From assembly GCA_009930355.1 (NCBI GenBank), contig RZYK01000050.1, positions 1 to 11,471 on the forward strand: a stretch of DNA of 11,471 nucleotides, written 5' to 3'. Position 1 is the first letter of the stretch; every line of letters begins with the position of its first letter. This DNA comes from Campylobacterota bacterium (lineage in GTDB: Bacteria; Campylobacterota; Campylobacteria; Campylobacterales; Sulfurospirillaceae). Shown here one piece after another: positions 1-6,648 of the stretch. The translations under genes and the position numbers were made by a program. The notes under the pieces were generated by a model. That model was not told the DNA's origin and searched no databases. It saw nothing but the letters and a program-made list of their open reading frames with translations.

Positions 1-22
1 TGTTTGAAATTTCACATTCCAT
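1..22 (-). CDS. 5' end of an unidentified leftward gene, cut by the left edge
   Basis: Reading leftward, an ATG at 22-20 is preceded by a full Shine-Dalgarno AAGGAG (33-28) with a 5-base spacer. The frame then reads M-E-C-E-I-S-N to the edge. Seven residues are too few to assign a function. It follows trmA on the same strand after an 80-bp gap. That gap contains a possible extended -10 (TGCTACACT on the minus strand, about 57-49), so the gene may have its own promoter as well as readthrough from trmA. The ribosome-binding site is the main support for the gene being real. Confidence 0.55.
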
Positions 23-88
23 TTTGGCTCCTTAAAATAAATTAAGCCAAAAGTGTAGCACTTCGTAGCTTTTATTGGGATTATCTTT

Positions 89-100
89 TTTACATGTAAG
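89..100. repeat. Iterated palindrome TTTACATGTAAA, copy 1 (11/12)
   Basis: Reads TTTACATGTAAG. It is intergenic and lies 3 bp downstream of the trmA stop codon (minus strand). It belongs to the ten-copy palindrome family described in the findings. Confidence 0.85.
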
Positions 101-102
101 CT

Positions 103-1206
103 TTAGCGACGCTTTAAAATAACTCCAGATTCCAAATGCTCAGTATTGGGGAATTGGTCAAACAGGGCAAAATGCTCAATGGAGTAGTTTTTGCATAAAA
201 CCTCCAAATCACGTTTGAGGGTATGGGGATTACAGGAGATATAGATGATGTTCTCAAAACGTGAAATGAACGCCAAACTTTTCTCATCCATACCAGAGCG
301 TGGAGGATCAACAAAAACATGCGAAAAGGCATAAGCATCCAAATCAATACCCGCCAAACGGTTGAATACACGCTCTTTGTTCAGAGCAGAAGTAAGCTCC
401 TCCGCACTTAAGCGTAAAAAGGTGATGTTGGGAACATCGTTGAGTTCACAGTTTTTCAGCGCTGAGGCAATGGAGGTTTTTGAAATTTCAGTAGCGAGCA
501 CTTTTTTAAATTTTCCAGCCATGGGAAGCGTAAAATTACCATAGCCACAGTAAAGCTCTAGCAAATCCTCGCACGATTCAAGATGGCTTAACACCCAGCC
601 AATCATCTTCTGATTCATCGTTCGGTTAGGTTGCGAAAATCCCCCCTCAATGATATGGTAGCGATAGGCTTTACCTTCCAGTGAAAAACGCTCTTCCACA
701 AAATCCTGACTGAGCACCTTTTTCATGCCACGACTGCGTCCGATCACAAAAACACCAAACGCTTCCTCAAGCTTTTTAGCTTCCTCTTCCCATGCCTCAT
801 CTAAAGGTTTGTGGTAAATGAGTGTGACCAAAAGATGCTCTGAAGAGCTCAAAAATTCAATGGCAAAAATGCGTTCACGAAGCACACTAACATCCTCAAT
901 CGCTTTGAGTAACTTTGGCATCAATGTGTCAATGTGCTCTTCTACCTTTGGACAGGCATCAATGCATACCGCACCTTTTTTATCCATCGCACCCATGGCG
1001 TAGGAAATCTTCTCACCCTCTTTCCAAATACGAAATTCCGCCCGTCCACGGTAGTGTTCTGAAGCGGATTCAAAGAAGGTAAACTCTTTTACATGTAAAG
1101 GTTCAAAAAGCGTCTGAATAGTCGCTTTTTTATGGGCAACTTGCGCTTCATAATCCAACGCATAGAGCGTACAGCTCCCACATTTTCCAAAATATGAACA
1201 CTCCAT
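103..1206 (-). CDS. trmA: tRNA (uracil-5-)-methyltransferase TrmA
   Basis: Methylates U54 in the T-loop of tRNAs to m5U (ribothymidine), using S-adenosylmethionine, in the cytosol. The 367 residues match the usual TrmA length (E. coli 366), and the core follows E. coli TrmA closely. It has FSQPN (Q192), the SAM-binding ELYCGYGNF (217-225), an FNRLAGIDL segment (281-289) that distinguishes TrmA from RlmC/RlmD, DPPRSG (300-305), the catalytic nucleophile Cys325 in SCNP, and the general base Glu359 after DQFPNTEH. The N-terminus is unusual: Cys3, Cys9 and Cys12 (C-x5-C-G-x-C) with Cys85 in ACP resemble the [4Fe-4S] ligands of RlmD, which E. coli TrmA lacks. There is no TRAM domain. GGAG sits 4 bases before the ATG. 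It is 42 bp downstream of the DUF445 gene with no terminator between, so it is probably cotranscribed. The family call is firm; the cluster is inferred. Confidence 0.95.
   Translation of the reverse strand: MECSYFGKCGSCTLYALDYEAQVAHKKATIQTLFEPLHVKEFTFFESASEHYRGRAEFRIWKEGEKISYAMGAMDKKGAVCIDACPKVEEHIDTLMPKLLKAIEDVSVLRERIFAIEFLSSSEHLLVTLIYHKPLDEAWEEEAKKLEEAFGVFVIGRSRGMKKVLSQDFVEERFSLEGKAYRYHIIEGGFSQPNRTMNQKMIGWVLSHLESCEDLLELYCGYGNFTLPMAGKFKKVLATEISKTSIASALKNCELNDVPNITFLRLSAEELTSALNKERVFNRLAGIDLDAYAFSHVFVDPPRSGMDEKSLAFISRFENIIYISCNPHTLKRDLEVLCKNYSIEHFALFDQFPNTEHLESGVILKRR
1088..1099. repeat. Iterated palindrome TTTACATGTAAA, copy 2 (perfect)
   Basis: Inside trmA, where on the minus strand it encodes Leu-His-Val-Lys (residues 37-40). 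Confidence 0.9.
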
Positions 1207-1248
1207 GAATCTCCAGTTTATGTATTTTTGTATGTAAAATTATATGTA

Positions 1249-1959
1249 TTAAAGCACAGCGTTTGAAAGTAAACCAATCAGTCCACCAAAAACACCACCC
1301 CAAACAACCAACCAGCCAAGGTGTTCTCTCATAAATTCTTGAACAATCTCTTTGACCATCTTAGGGCTTAACTCACTTAGTCTTGCATCTATCATCTGCT
1401 CAACCGTTTGAAGCATGTCATGACTGAGTGATGAATTTTGTATATTTTGTGCAATTTTTTGCTGAAATACATTACTTTGAGCAATTTCGATAATAGAATC
1501 TTTAAGCTTTACGCTAAAAGGTTCACGAAGCCCCTCTAGGGCACTTGCTCCTCCAAACATGCCTAGCATCCCGCCAAAAGAGGACTCCATAACGGTTTTA
1601 GTCAATGCATCAAAGGCAGGGCTAACGTCCATTTCTGCAATAATCGGCGCTAAATCAAGGTGTTTTTCCTCTTTGGTAAAAAAAGCATCCAGCTGTTCTT
1701 TAGTAAAAAACTGTGTCATCATCAGGTTTTTAATAGAGGTTTTAAATGCCTCAAAACGAAGTTCAATGACACCACTACCATAGAAAAAGGGGACTTTTTC
1801 AAAGAGCATATGAATGGCAATTTGATTGGTAATAGCACCTGAGAGGGCAAAAAGACCTGCGAGTAAAGACCATTTGGCATAAGGCTCAGGCAGGGCAAAC
1901 GAAAGCAATATCATCACAATACTTGCAAGATTGGTCAGCCAGCTTTTATCGAGTATCAT
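1249..1959 (-). CDS. DUF445 family membrane protein
   Basis: Function unknown; DUF445 proteins are membrane proteins related to Bacillus YheB/YtaF-type annotations. The 236 residues show two hydrophobic segments at the N-terminus (about 10-24 and 30-47), then the family signature GAITNQIAIHMLFEK (41-55). A soluble, helix-rich middle includes a short Gly/Met-rich patch (129-138). The C-terminus has the typical REHLGWLVVWGGVFGGLIG (211-229), forming a third membrane segment near the end. That layout suggests both ends sit in the inner membrane with a soluble domain between. The ATG is preceded by AAGGAG with a 5-base spacer. The gene lies 27 bp after the radical SAM gene and 42 bp before trmA, so it probably belongs to the same transcript. 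Family assignment is confident from the two end motifs; no role can be given. Confidence 0.88.
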   Translation of the reverse strand: MILDKSWLTNLASIVMILLSFALPEPYAKWSLLAGLFALSGAITNQIAIHMLFEKVPFFYGSGVIELRFEAFKTSIKNLMMTQFFTKEQLDAFFTKEEKHLDLAPIIAEMDVSPAFDALTKTVMESSFGGMLGMFGGASALEGLREPFSVKLKDSIIEIAQSNVFQQKIAQNIQNSSLSHDMLQTVEQMIDARLSELSPKMVKEIVQEFMREHLGWLVVWGGVFGGLIGLLSNAVL

Positions 1960-1986
1960 CTCTTCTCCTTTTAAAAAATCGTGCCA

Positions 1987-3501
1987 TTATACTGTGGCAT
2001 GTTTTAACTGACGTTTATTGAGCTTAGCAACACTCTCTTTTTGCTCCTCTTTGGGTACGTAGTTTTCCCTTAAGAATGAGGGCATTTTACGTCCACGAAC
2101 CGTCATAATATCATCAATCAATAAAGCTTTGATCTCCTCTTCCCCCTGTCCTAAAACTTCACAAAGGTAGCGAAAAATAAGCTGAGCCAAACGGTCAAGT
2201 GAAATCTGCCATGTGGACTCCGTTTGGCTGTAAAGCCATTCGCTAAAAGCGTAAAAGCCCTCATAGACCTTGCCCTCTTTCCATAAAAGGGTAGCACTTC
2301 TTTTAAAGTTTCCACTGTTGTAGACCATATCCCAAAAACGGGCAAAGCGCTTCATTTTTTGCATCTGCGCAAAAGAGATTAAATCATTTTGTAAAATATC
2401 ATAGGGTGGCATATCCGAATAAACCATACCATAGATTTCATCGTGGCGAGAGAGCGTTGTGCCTGAGAGTTTCTTTAAAATACCTATTTGAATTTCACAC
2501 TGAGTCAGCGAATAAAGCATGTCTAAATTGCGTCCAAATCCCTCTAAATTCTCCCCTGGTAAACCGATAATTAAATCTACATGTAAATGCGCATGGGTTT
2601 GTTGCTGTAAAAAGGCAAGGTTATCCTCAATTTTGGGAAGATTTAAACGCCTGTGAATATTTTTAGAAATAAGTGGGTCTAGCGTTTGAATGCCCACTTC
2701 TAATTGAAGCGCAGCGGGTGGAAACTGCGCTATTTTTTCTCTTAGTTTTTGGGGAAAATGGTCAGGAATCACCTCAAAATGAACAAAATACTCCTCTGTT
2801 TTTTCCAGAAAAAAGTCTAAAAGTTTTGTGGCATTTTCGATGCTTAAATTAAAGGTTCTATCAATAAATTTAAAATTACGAACCCCTCGGTGCCACAGTT
2901 TTTCAAGCTCCCCTATAAAACGTCCTATCTCAATGTCCCGTACTTTTTTATCGGCGGAGGAGAGACAAAACTCACAGGTAAAAGGACATCCACGACTCGC
3001 TTCCACATAACAATAGCGGTTTTTAATGTCATGCTCGGTGTAATAATCATAGGGAAGTTTAATGCTATTCATATCCACCATCGGTGCTTTTATCACTTTT
3101 TCACTCGGGGCATTGTCCCTTAAAATGGTTTTGCACAGCTCATAAAAAGCAATATCCCCCTCCCCTTGAATGATATAATCAGCCAAAGAAAAATCAACAC
3201 GATGGGGAAAATGACTCGCCTCAGGACCACCTAAAATAATGATAATCTTGGGTGCTACTTTTTTCAATATACAAAGAAGCTCATGCACTTCCAAAGCATT
3301 CCAAATGTAAGCACCTATGCCAACAATTTTTGGCTGATAGCTTAAAATCTCCTCCGCTGCATCGGCGACACTGCCATTGATGACAAATTCTAAAATCTTT
3401 GCCTTCTCCTGAAGTTCCTTTAGGTTGGCAAATAAATAGCGCTGTGCAATGGACGTATGGGTATAGCGTGCGTTAAAGGTCGTAAGTAAAATCTCTTTCA
3501 T
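1987..3501 (-). CDS. B12-binding domain radical SAM protein with DUF4080 C-terminus
   Basis: A 504-residue predicted cobalamin-dependent radical SAM enzyme of unknown substrate. Residues 1-150 form a B12-binding-like Rossmann domain, with the opening TTFNARYTHTSIAQRYL typical of this subgroup, GIGAYIW (61-67), LGGPE (90-94) and IQGEGD (111-116). No DxHxxG base-off histidine motif is evident. The radical SAM domain carries the [4Fe-4S] motif C-x3-C-x2-C at Cys172, Cys176 and Cys179 (GCPFTCEFC), followed by LEVGIQTLDP (268-276) and DLIIGLPGE (309-317). Residues from about 380 to 480 match the DUF4080 region (FARFWDMVYNSGNF). The ATG at 3501 has only a weak Shine-Dalgarno (GAG, 6 bases upstream) but an AT-rich promoter close by. 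It is the first gene of the leftward operon with DUF445 and trmA. Architecture is clear. Reaction is not known; methyl transfer or another radical modification is possible for this class. Confidence 0.92.
   Translation of the reverse strand: MKEILLTTFNARYTHTSIAQRYLFANLKELQEKAKILEFVINGSVADAAEEILSYQPKIVGIGAYIWNALEVHELLCILKKVAPKIIIILGGPEASHFPHRVDFSLADYIIQGEGDIAFYELCKTILRDNAPSEKVIKAPMVDMNSIKLPYDYYTEHDIKNRYCYVEASRGCPFTCEFCLSSADKKVRDIEIGRFIGELEKLWHRGVRNFKFIDRTFNLSIENATKLLDFFLEKTEEYFVHFEVIPDHFPQKLREKIAQFPPAALQLEVGIQTLDPLISKNIHRRLNLPKIEDNLAFLQQQTHAHLHVDLIIGLPGENLEGFGRNLDMLYSLTQCEIQIGILKKLSGTTLSRHDEIYGMVYSDMPPYDILQNDLISFAQMQKMKRFARFWDMVYNSGNFKRSATLLWKEGKVYEGFYAFSEWLYSQTESTWQISLDRLAQLIFRYLCEVLGQGEEEIKALLIDDIMTVRGRKMPSFLRENYVPKEEQKESVAKLNKRQLKHATV
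2576..2587. repeat. Iterated palindrome TTTACATGTAAA, copy 3 (11/12)
   Basis: Reads TCTACATGTAAA, the only copy lacking the inner TTACATGTAA core. It lies inside the radical SAM gene and encodes Leu-His-Val (residues 306-308) on the minus strand, in the same frame as in trmA and slyD. Confidence 0.75.
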
Positions 3502-3525
3502 GGTTTCTCAATTATTTTTTATTTT

Positions 3526-3531
3526 ATTATA
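3526..3531 (-). promoter_or_regulatory. Probable -10 of the radical SAM/DUF445/trmA operon
   Basis: A consensus TATAAT on the minus strand, 24 bp upstream of the radical SAM ATG, within a strongly AT-rich stretch (3511-3540). No good -35 is seen at the expected distance (CAAAGA at 3554-3549). That is usual for Campylobacterota sigma-70 promoters, which rely on the -10 and periodic AT-rich upstream DNA. The short distance predicts a leader of only about 15-20 nt. Confidence 0.55.
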
Positions 3532-3552
3532 ATAAAACTTTTTGGTTATCTT

Positions 3553-3561
3553 TGTTAAAAT
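3553..3561 (+). promoter_or_regulatory. Probable extended -10 for the tRNA-Pro gene
   Basis: TGTTAAAAT fits an extended -10 (TGn plus TAAAAT) ending 19 bp before the first base of the mature tRNA. It faces away from the radical SAM promoter 22 bp to the left, so 3502-3580 acts as a divergent promoter region. Assigned by position and motif only. Confidence 0.5.
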
Positions 3562-3580
3562 CCTTCCGCTTAAATGGAAT

Positions 3581-3658
3581 CGGGGCGTAGCGCAGCCTGG
3601 CTAGCGCGCTACCTTGGGGTGGTAGAGGTCGCGTGTTCGAATCACGTCGCTCCGACCA
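3581..3658 (+). tRNA. tRNA-Pro, anticodon GGG
   Basis: A complete cloverleaf is visible. The acceptor stem CGGGGCG (3581-3587) pairs with CGCTCCG (3648-3654) with one G-U pair. A D-arm with GCGC/GCGC follows. The anticodon stem CTACC/GGTAG (3609-3613/3621-3625) encloses the loop TTGGGGT, placing the anticodon GGG at 3616-3618. The T-arm GCGTG-TTCGAAT-CACGT is standard. The discriminator A (3655) is followed by an encoded CCA (3656-3658). It decodes proline CCC and CCU. It stands alone between the divergent radical SAM promoter and ppsA; no hairpin terminator is obvious after it, so some readthrough toward ppsA is possible. Confidence 0.97.
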
Positions 3659-3672
3659 TTGAGTCTTCTTTT

Positions 3673-3720
3673 ATCATTCAACCTTTTGTCTCATCTTTAC
3701 ATGTAAATCATTCTAACCTT
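3673..3720 (+). repeat. Pair of 13/14-bp direct repeats upstream of ppsA
   Basis: ATCATTCAACCTT (3673-3685) recurs as ATCATTCTAACCTT (3707-3720), 34 bp further on, differing by one inserted T. The second unit ends 20 bp before the probable ppsA -10 and abuts copy 4 of the palindrome. This could be a two-site operator; no regulator can be named. Confidence 0.5.
3696..3707. repeat. Iterated palindrome TTTACATGTAAA, copy 4 (perfect)
   Basis: Intergenic, between tRNA-Pro and ppsA and about 30-40 bp upstream of the probable ppsA -10. It sits between the two units of the direct repeat. Confidence 0.9.
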
Positions 3721-3736
3721 CCTTAATTCTCTTTTG

Positions 3737-3754
3737 TGCTACTATAAATATAAT
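3737..3754 (+). promoter_or_regulatory. Probable ppsA promoter -10 region
   Basis: Two overlapping candidates: an extended -10 TGCTACTAT (3737-3745), and TATAAT (3749-3754) just after TATAAA (3743-3748). Either lies 17-30 bp before the ppsA start with GGGAGG (3764-3769) between. No -35 consensus is evident. The same TGCTACnnT pattern occurs upstream of the partial gene at the left edge. Confidence 0.55.
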
Positions 3755-3774
3755 TTTTCTCATGGGAGGTTATG

Positions 3775-6147
3775 ATGCGTTATATTCGTTTCTTCAATGA
3801 ACTTCAACTCAGTGACATTGCTCTTGTAGGTGGCAAAAATGCCAGTTTAGGAGAGATGTACCAAAAACTCACCCCCAAAGGTATTTTAGTTCCCAATGGT
3901 TTTGCCACAACCAGTGAAGCGTATCATCTTTTACTGGAAGAAAATGGCATTAAAGCGATGATTGAGAAGTATCTGCGTAATGTAGATGTTTCCAATACAA
4001 CTCTTTTACAAGCAAGTGGTAAAGCCATTCGGGAGGCTATCTTAAAAGCTACGTTGCCTCATGAATTAACGCAAGAGCTTTTAAGTGCCTATAAAATACT
4101 CTCTCGTGAATATAAAGTCGACAATGTAGATGTCGCCGTACGCTCTTCTGGAACAGCTGAGGATTTGCCAGATGCTAGTTTTGCAGGGCAACAAGAGACC
4201 TTTTTAAATATAGACTCACCTGAGAAATTGCTTCAAAGTGTTAAGCAGTGTTACGCCTCTTTGTTTACAGACCGTGCCATTAGTTACCGCTCTAGCCGTG
4301 GATTTGACCACTTTAAAGTGGCACTCTCTGTGGGGGTTCAAAAGATGGTGCGAAGCGATAAGGCCAGCAGTGGCGTCATGTTTAGCATAGACACGGAGAG
4401 TGGTTCGCATGACCTTGTTTTAATCAATGCCACATGGGGACTGGGTGAAAATGTGGTCAGTGGTCGGGTCAATGCCGATGAGTTTTTAGTCTTTAAACCC
4501 ACGCTTGCAAAAGGTTTTCCAACCATTTTGAAACGCTCTTTGGGGAGTAAAAAAGAGAGAATGCTTTATCACCATCAGCATCAAACGATTAATGTCCCTA
4601 CATGCGAGGAAGAGCAAAATCATTTTTCCATCAATGATGATGAAGTGTTAGCACTTGCCCATCAAGCGCTCTTGATTGAAGCCTATTATGAGCGTCCTAT
4701 GGATATTGAGTGGGCAAAAGATGGTAACGATGGCAAACTCTACATTGTGCAAGCCCGTCCTGAAACCGTACAAAGCAAGCGAGATATTCAAAGTATTGAG
4801 AAGTATACACTTAGTAGCAAAAACGCAACGATTTTAGCAACGGGGCGTGCTGTGGGCGATAAAATAGGCAGTGGAGCAGTGAAAATTATTCACGATACCT
4901 CTGAGTTTACGTTCTTTAATGCAGGTGATATTTTGGTGGCTGATACGACGAATCCTGATTGGGAGCCTATTATGAAAAAGGCTTCTGCCGTGGTGACCAA
5001 TCGAGGAAGCAGAACCTGCCATGCTGCCATTGTCGCACGAGAAATTGGCGTACCAGCTGTGGTTGGATGCGGGAATGCCACGGACGTTTTAGCGAATGTT
5101 TCAGAAGTGACGGTGAGTTGCGCAGAGGGCGAAGAAGGGTATATTTACGAGGGAAAACTTCCTTTTACATGTAAGACCATTGACATGAACTTACAGCCCA
5201 CTAAAACAAAATTAATGATGAATGTAGGCAATCCAGCCGAAGCATTCAACTTAGCCAAAATGCCTAATGATGGTGTGGGGTTGGCACGCATGGAGTTTAT
5301 TATGACGCACTCCATTAATGCGCATCCTATGGCATTGGTGGATTTGTATCAGGGAAAAGGGATTGAGGAAGAGGAAAACATTCGCTCTTTTATGAAGCCT
5401 TATGTCGATGCTAAGGCTTTTTTTATTGATAAGCTTTGCGAGGGGATTGGACTGATCGCTGCAGCATTTTACCCTCGATCTGTCATTATTCGAACGAGTG
5501 ATTTTAAAAGTAATGAGTATGCCAATATGCCAGGGGGCAAGGTGTATGAGGTGGACGAAGAGAACCCCATGATTGGTTTTCGTGGGGCGAGTCGTTACTA
5601 TGATGAAAGCTATAAAGAGGCGTTTGCATGGGAGTGTGAAGCCCTTAAAAAGGTACGTGATGCGATGGGATTGGACAATGTCATTATTATGCTTCCTTTT
5701 GTAAGAACGCCCGAAGAGGGGAAAAAGGTTATTGAGATTATGAATGCGCAAGGCTTAGTGCAAGGGCAAAACGGTCTTAAAATTTATGCCATGTGCGAAA
5801 TCCCTGCCAATGTTATCATTGCCGATACGTTTTTAGATATCTTTGATGGGTATTCGATTGGTTCAAACGACCTTACCCAACTGGTGTTAGGAGTCGATAG
5901 GGACAGTGGTAAAATCGCTCATGTTTTTAACGAGCGAAATCCAGCAGTCAAAGCAATGCTCAAAATGGCCATAGAGGCATGTAAAAGGCGAGGTAAATAC
6001 ATAGGAATTTGTGGGCAAGCACCCTCTGATTATCCTGAAATTACAGAATTTTTAGTGAGAGAAGGCATAGAGTCTATTTCACTCAATCCCGATTCTCTCT
6101 ACAAAATGCATCACGTGGTGGAAGAAATCGAAGCAAACGTGCTTTAA
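3775..6147 (+). CDS. ppsA: Phosphoenolpyruvate synthase
   Basis: Converts pyruvate, ATP and water to phosphoenolpyruvate, AMP and phosphate in the cytosol; this is the entry step of gluconeogenesis. Length (790 aa) matches the family (E. coli 792). Positions below count from the ATG at 3772. The N-terminal ATP-grasp-like domain has LVGGKNASLGEMY (18-30), VRSSGTAEDLPDASFAGQQE (123-142) and YIVQARPETV (324-333). The swivelling phosphohistidine domain has SRTCHAAIVAREIGVPAVVG with phospho-acceptor His417. The TIM-barrel PEP/pyruvate domain has FRGASRYY (603-610), GSNDLTQLVLGVDRD (697-711) and catalytic Cys747 in GICGQAPSDYP. Two ATGs lie in tandem (3772, 3775). The second is preferred because GGGAGG (3764-3769) is 5 bases from it and only 2 from the first. 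Ser413 replaces the second Gly of the usual GGRTCH, a mild variation. It is monocistronic, with its own promoter and terminator, and convergent with slyD. Confidence 0.97.
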   Translation: MRYIRFFNELQLSDIALVGGKNASLGEMYQKLTPKGILVPNGFATTSEAYHLLLEENGIKAMIEKYLRNVDVSNTTLLQASGKAIREAILKATLPHELTQELLSAYKILSREYKVDNVDVAVRSSGTAEDLPDASFAGQQETFLNIDSPEKLLQSVKQCYASLFTDRAISYRSSRGFDHFKVALSVGVQKMVRSDKASSGVMFSIDTESGSHDLVLINATWGLGENVVSGRVNADEFLVFKPTLAKGFPTILKRSLGSKKERMLYHHQHQTINVPTCEEEQNHFSINDDEVLALAHQALLIEAYYERPMDIEWAKDGNDGKLYIVQARPETVQSKRDIQSIEKYTLSSKNATILATGRAVGDKIGSGAVKIIHDTSEFTFFNAGDILVADTTNPDWEPIMKKASAVVTNRGSRTCHAAIVAREIGVPAVVGCGNATDVLANVSEVTVSCAEGEEGYIYEGKLPFTCKTIDMNLQPTKTKLMMNVGNPAEAFNLAKMPNDGVGLARMEFIMTHSINAHPMALVDLYQGKGIEEEENIRSFMKPYVDAKAFFIDKLCEGIGLIAAAFYPRSVIIRTSDFKSNEYANMPGGKVYEVDEENPMIGFRGASRYYDESYKEAFAWECEALKKVRDAMGLDNVIIMLPFVRTPEEGKKVIEIMNAQGLVQGQNGLKIYAMCEIPANVIIADTFLDIFDGYSIGSNDLTQLVLGVDRDSGKIAHVFNERNPAVKAMLKMAIEACKRRGKYIGICGQAPSDYPEITEFLVREGIESISLNPDSLYKMHHVVEEIEANVL
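5164..5175. repeat. Iterated palindrome TTTACATGTAAA, copy 5 (11/12)
   Basis: Reads TTTACATGTAAG inside ppsA, encoding Phe-Thr-Cys-Lys (residues 465-468), just after the phosphohistidine domain. Confidence 0.85.
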
Positions 6148-6641
6148 AATTGTTTTACATGTAAAGACTCTTCGTGATGGGGGAGTCTTTTTTCTATCTC
6201 TTCACTGGTGGCTTCACGTACCCCAATCACCGTACCATCAAAGACAATACTCATCCCAGCCAAAGAGTGATTGGCATCTAAAACCACTTTATCCTCATCA
6301 ATGTGGGTAATGATATAACTCATCATCAATTCATCCTCTTCACTCTCGCCAAAAATCATCTCCATCTCATCACCCACGGCAATGGCTTCATCAAAAAGGG
6401 CTCTATCTTCAATCAACACTAAGGCTTCTTGACGTTCACCAAAGGCATCCTTAGCACTTAGTTCAAGATGTATACTCTCCCCCACACCTTTACCCTCAAG
6501 GGCTTTTTCAATGCTTTCAAATACATCACCGTATCCACCATGCAGGTAGATCAAAGGGTTCGCCCCACTGTCTATGAGCGTATTGTGGGTATCAAAAAGG
6601 GTATAGTCTAGGGTTACAAGACAATTTTTAGTAATAGTCAA
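6144..6641 (-). CDS. slyD: FKBP-type peptidyl-prolyl cis-trans isomerase, SlyD-like
   Basis: A folding catalyst and chaperone that isomerises X-Pro bonds; SlyD relatives also bind nickel and assist hydrogenase maturation. The 165 residues begin with the FKBP strand VTLDYTLFD (9-17). They continue with PLIYLHGGYGDVFESIEKALEGKGVGE (29-55), an insert-in-flap chaperone domain (about 68-125) and the SlyD hallmark LDANHSLAGMSIVFDGTVIGVREATSEE (121-148). The C-terminal tail is short, with few metal ligands (HH at 155-156, H161), unlike the long His/Cys tail of E. coli SlyD, so metal storage is probably weak. The start is TTG (6641-6639), supported by AGGA 5 bases upstream and by the absence of an ATG before the core fold. 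The stop overlaps that of convergent ppsA, and the last codons form the ppsA terminator. It lies 56 bp downstream of acnB, past a hairpin. Confidence 0.88.
   Translation of the reverse strand: MTITKNCLVTLDYTLFDTHNTLIDSGANPLIYLHGGYGDVFESIEKALEGKGVGESIHLELSAKDAFGERQEALVLIEDRALFDEAIAVGDEMEMIFGESEEDELMMSYIITHIDEDKVVLDANHSLAGMSIVFDGTVIGVREATSEEIEKRLPHHEESLHVKQF
6154..6165. repeat. Iterated palindrome TTTACATGTAAA, copy 6 (perfect)
   Basis: Inside the last codons of slyD (Leu160-His-Val-Lys163) and 6 bp after the ppsA stop. Its right AAA is shared with the 5' arm of the ppsA terminator stem. Confidence 0.9.
6163..6193 (+). terminator. Rho-independent terminator of ppsA, embedded in slyD
   Basis: The perfect 8-bp stem AAAGACTC (6163-6170) / GAGTCTTT (6183-6190) has a 12-nt loop. 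The closing T-run continues to six T (6188-6193). It begins 15 bp after the ppsA stop. The T-run is on the + strand side only, so it should stop ppsA transcripts but not slyD, whose codons for Glu150 to Lys163 are written through it. Confidence 0.85.
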
Positions 6642-6648
6642 AAGAATC

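Noticed and set aside
98..114. Small inverted repeat after the trmA stop as a terminator
   Set aside because: The arms are only about four bases (AAGC/GCTT) and partly a HindIII-like palindrome with no convincing stem and U-tract, so no terminator is called and readthrough to the next gene is possible.
411..420. Ser413 in place of Gly in the PpsA phosphohistidine motif as a sign of an inactive or repurposed enzyme
   Set aside because: Coordinates here are PpsA residues. The phospho-acceptor His417, Cys747 and all other motifs are intact, and Gly to Ser at this place is a mild change.
5251..5751. A 166-codon open frame antisense to ppsA
   Set aside because: It lies wholly within a well-conserved gene, has no recognisable domain or convincing ribosome-binding site, and is explained as a coding-strand shadow.
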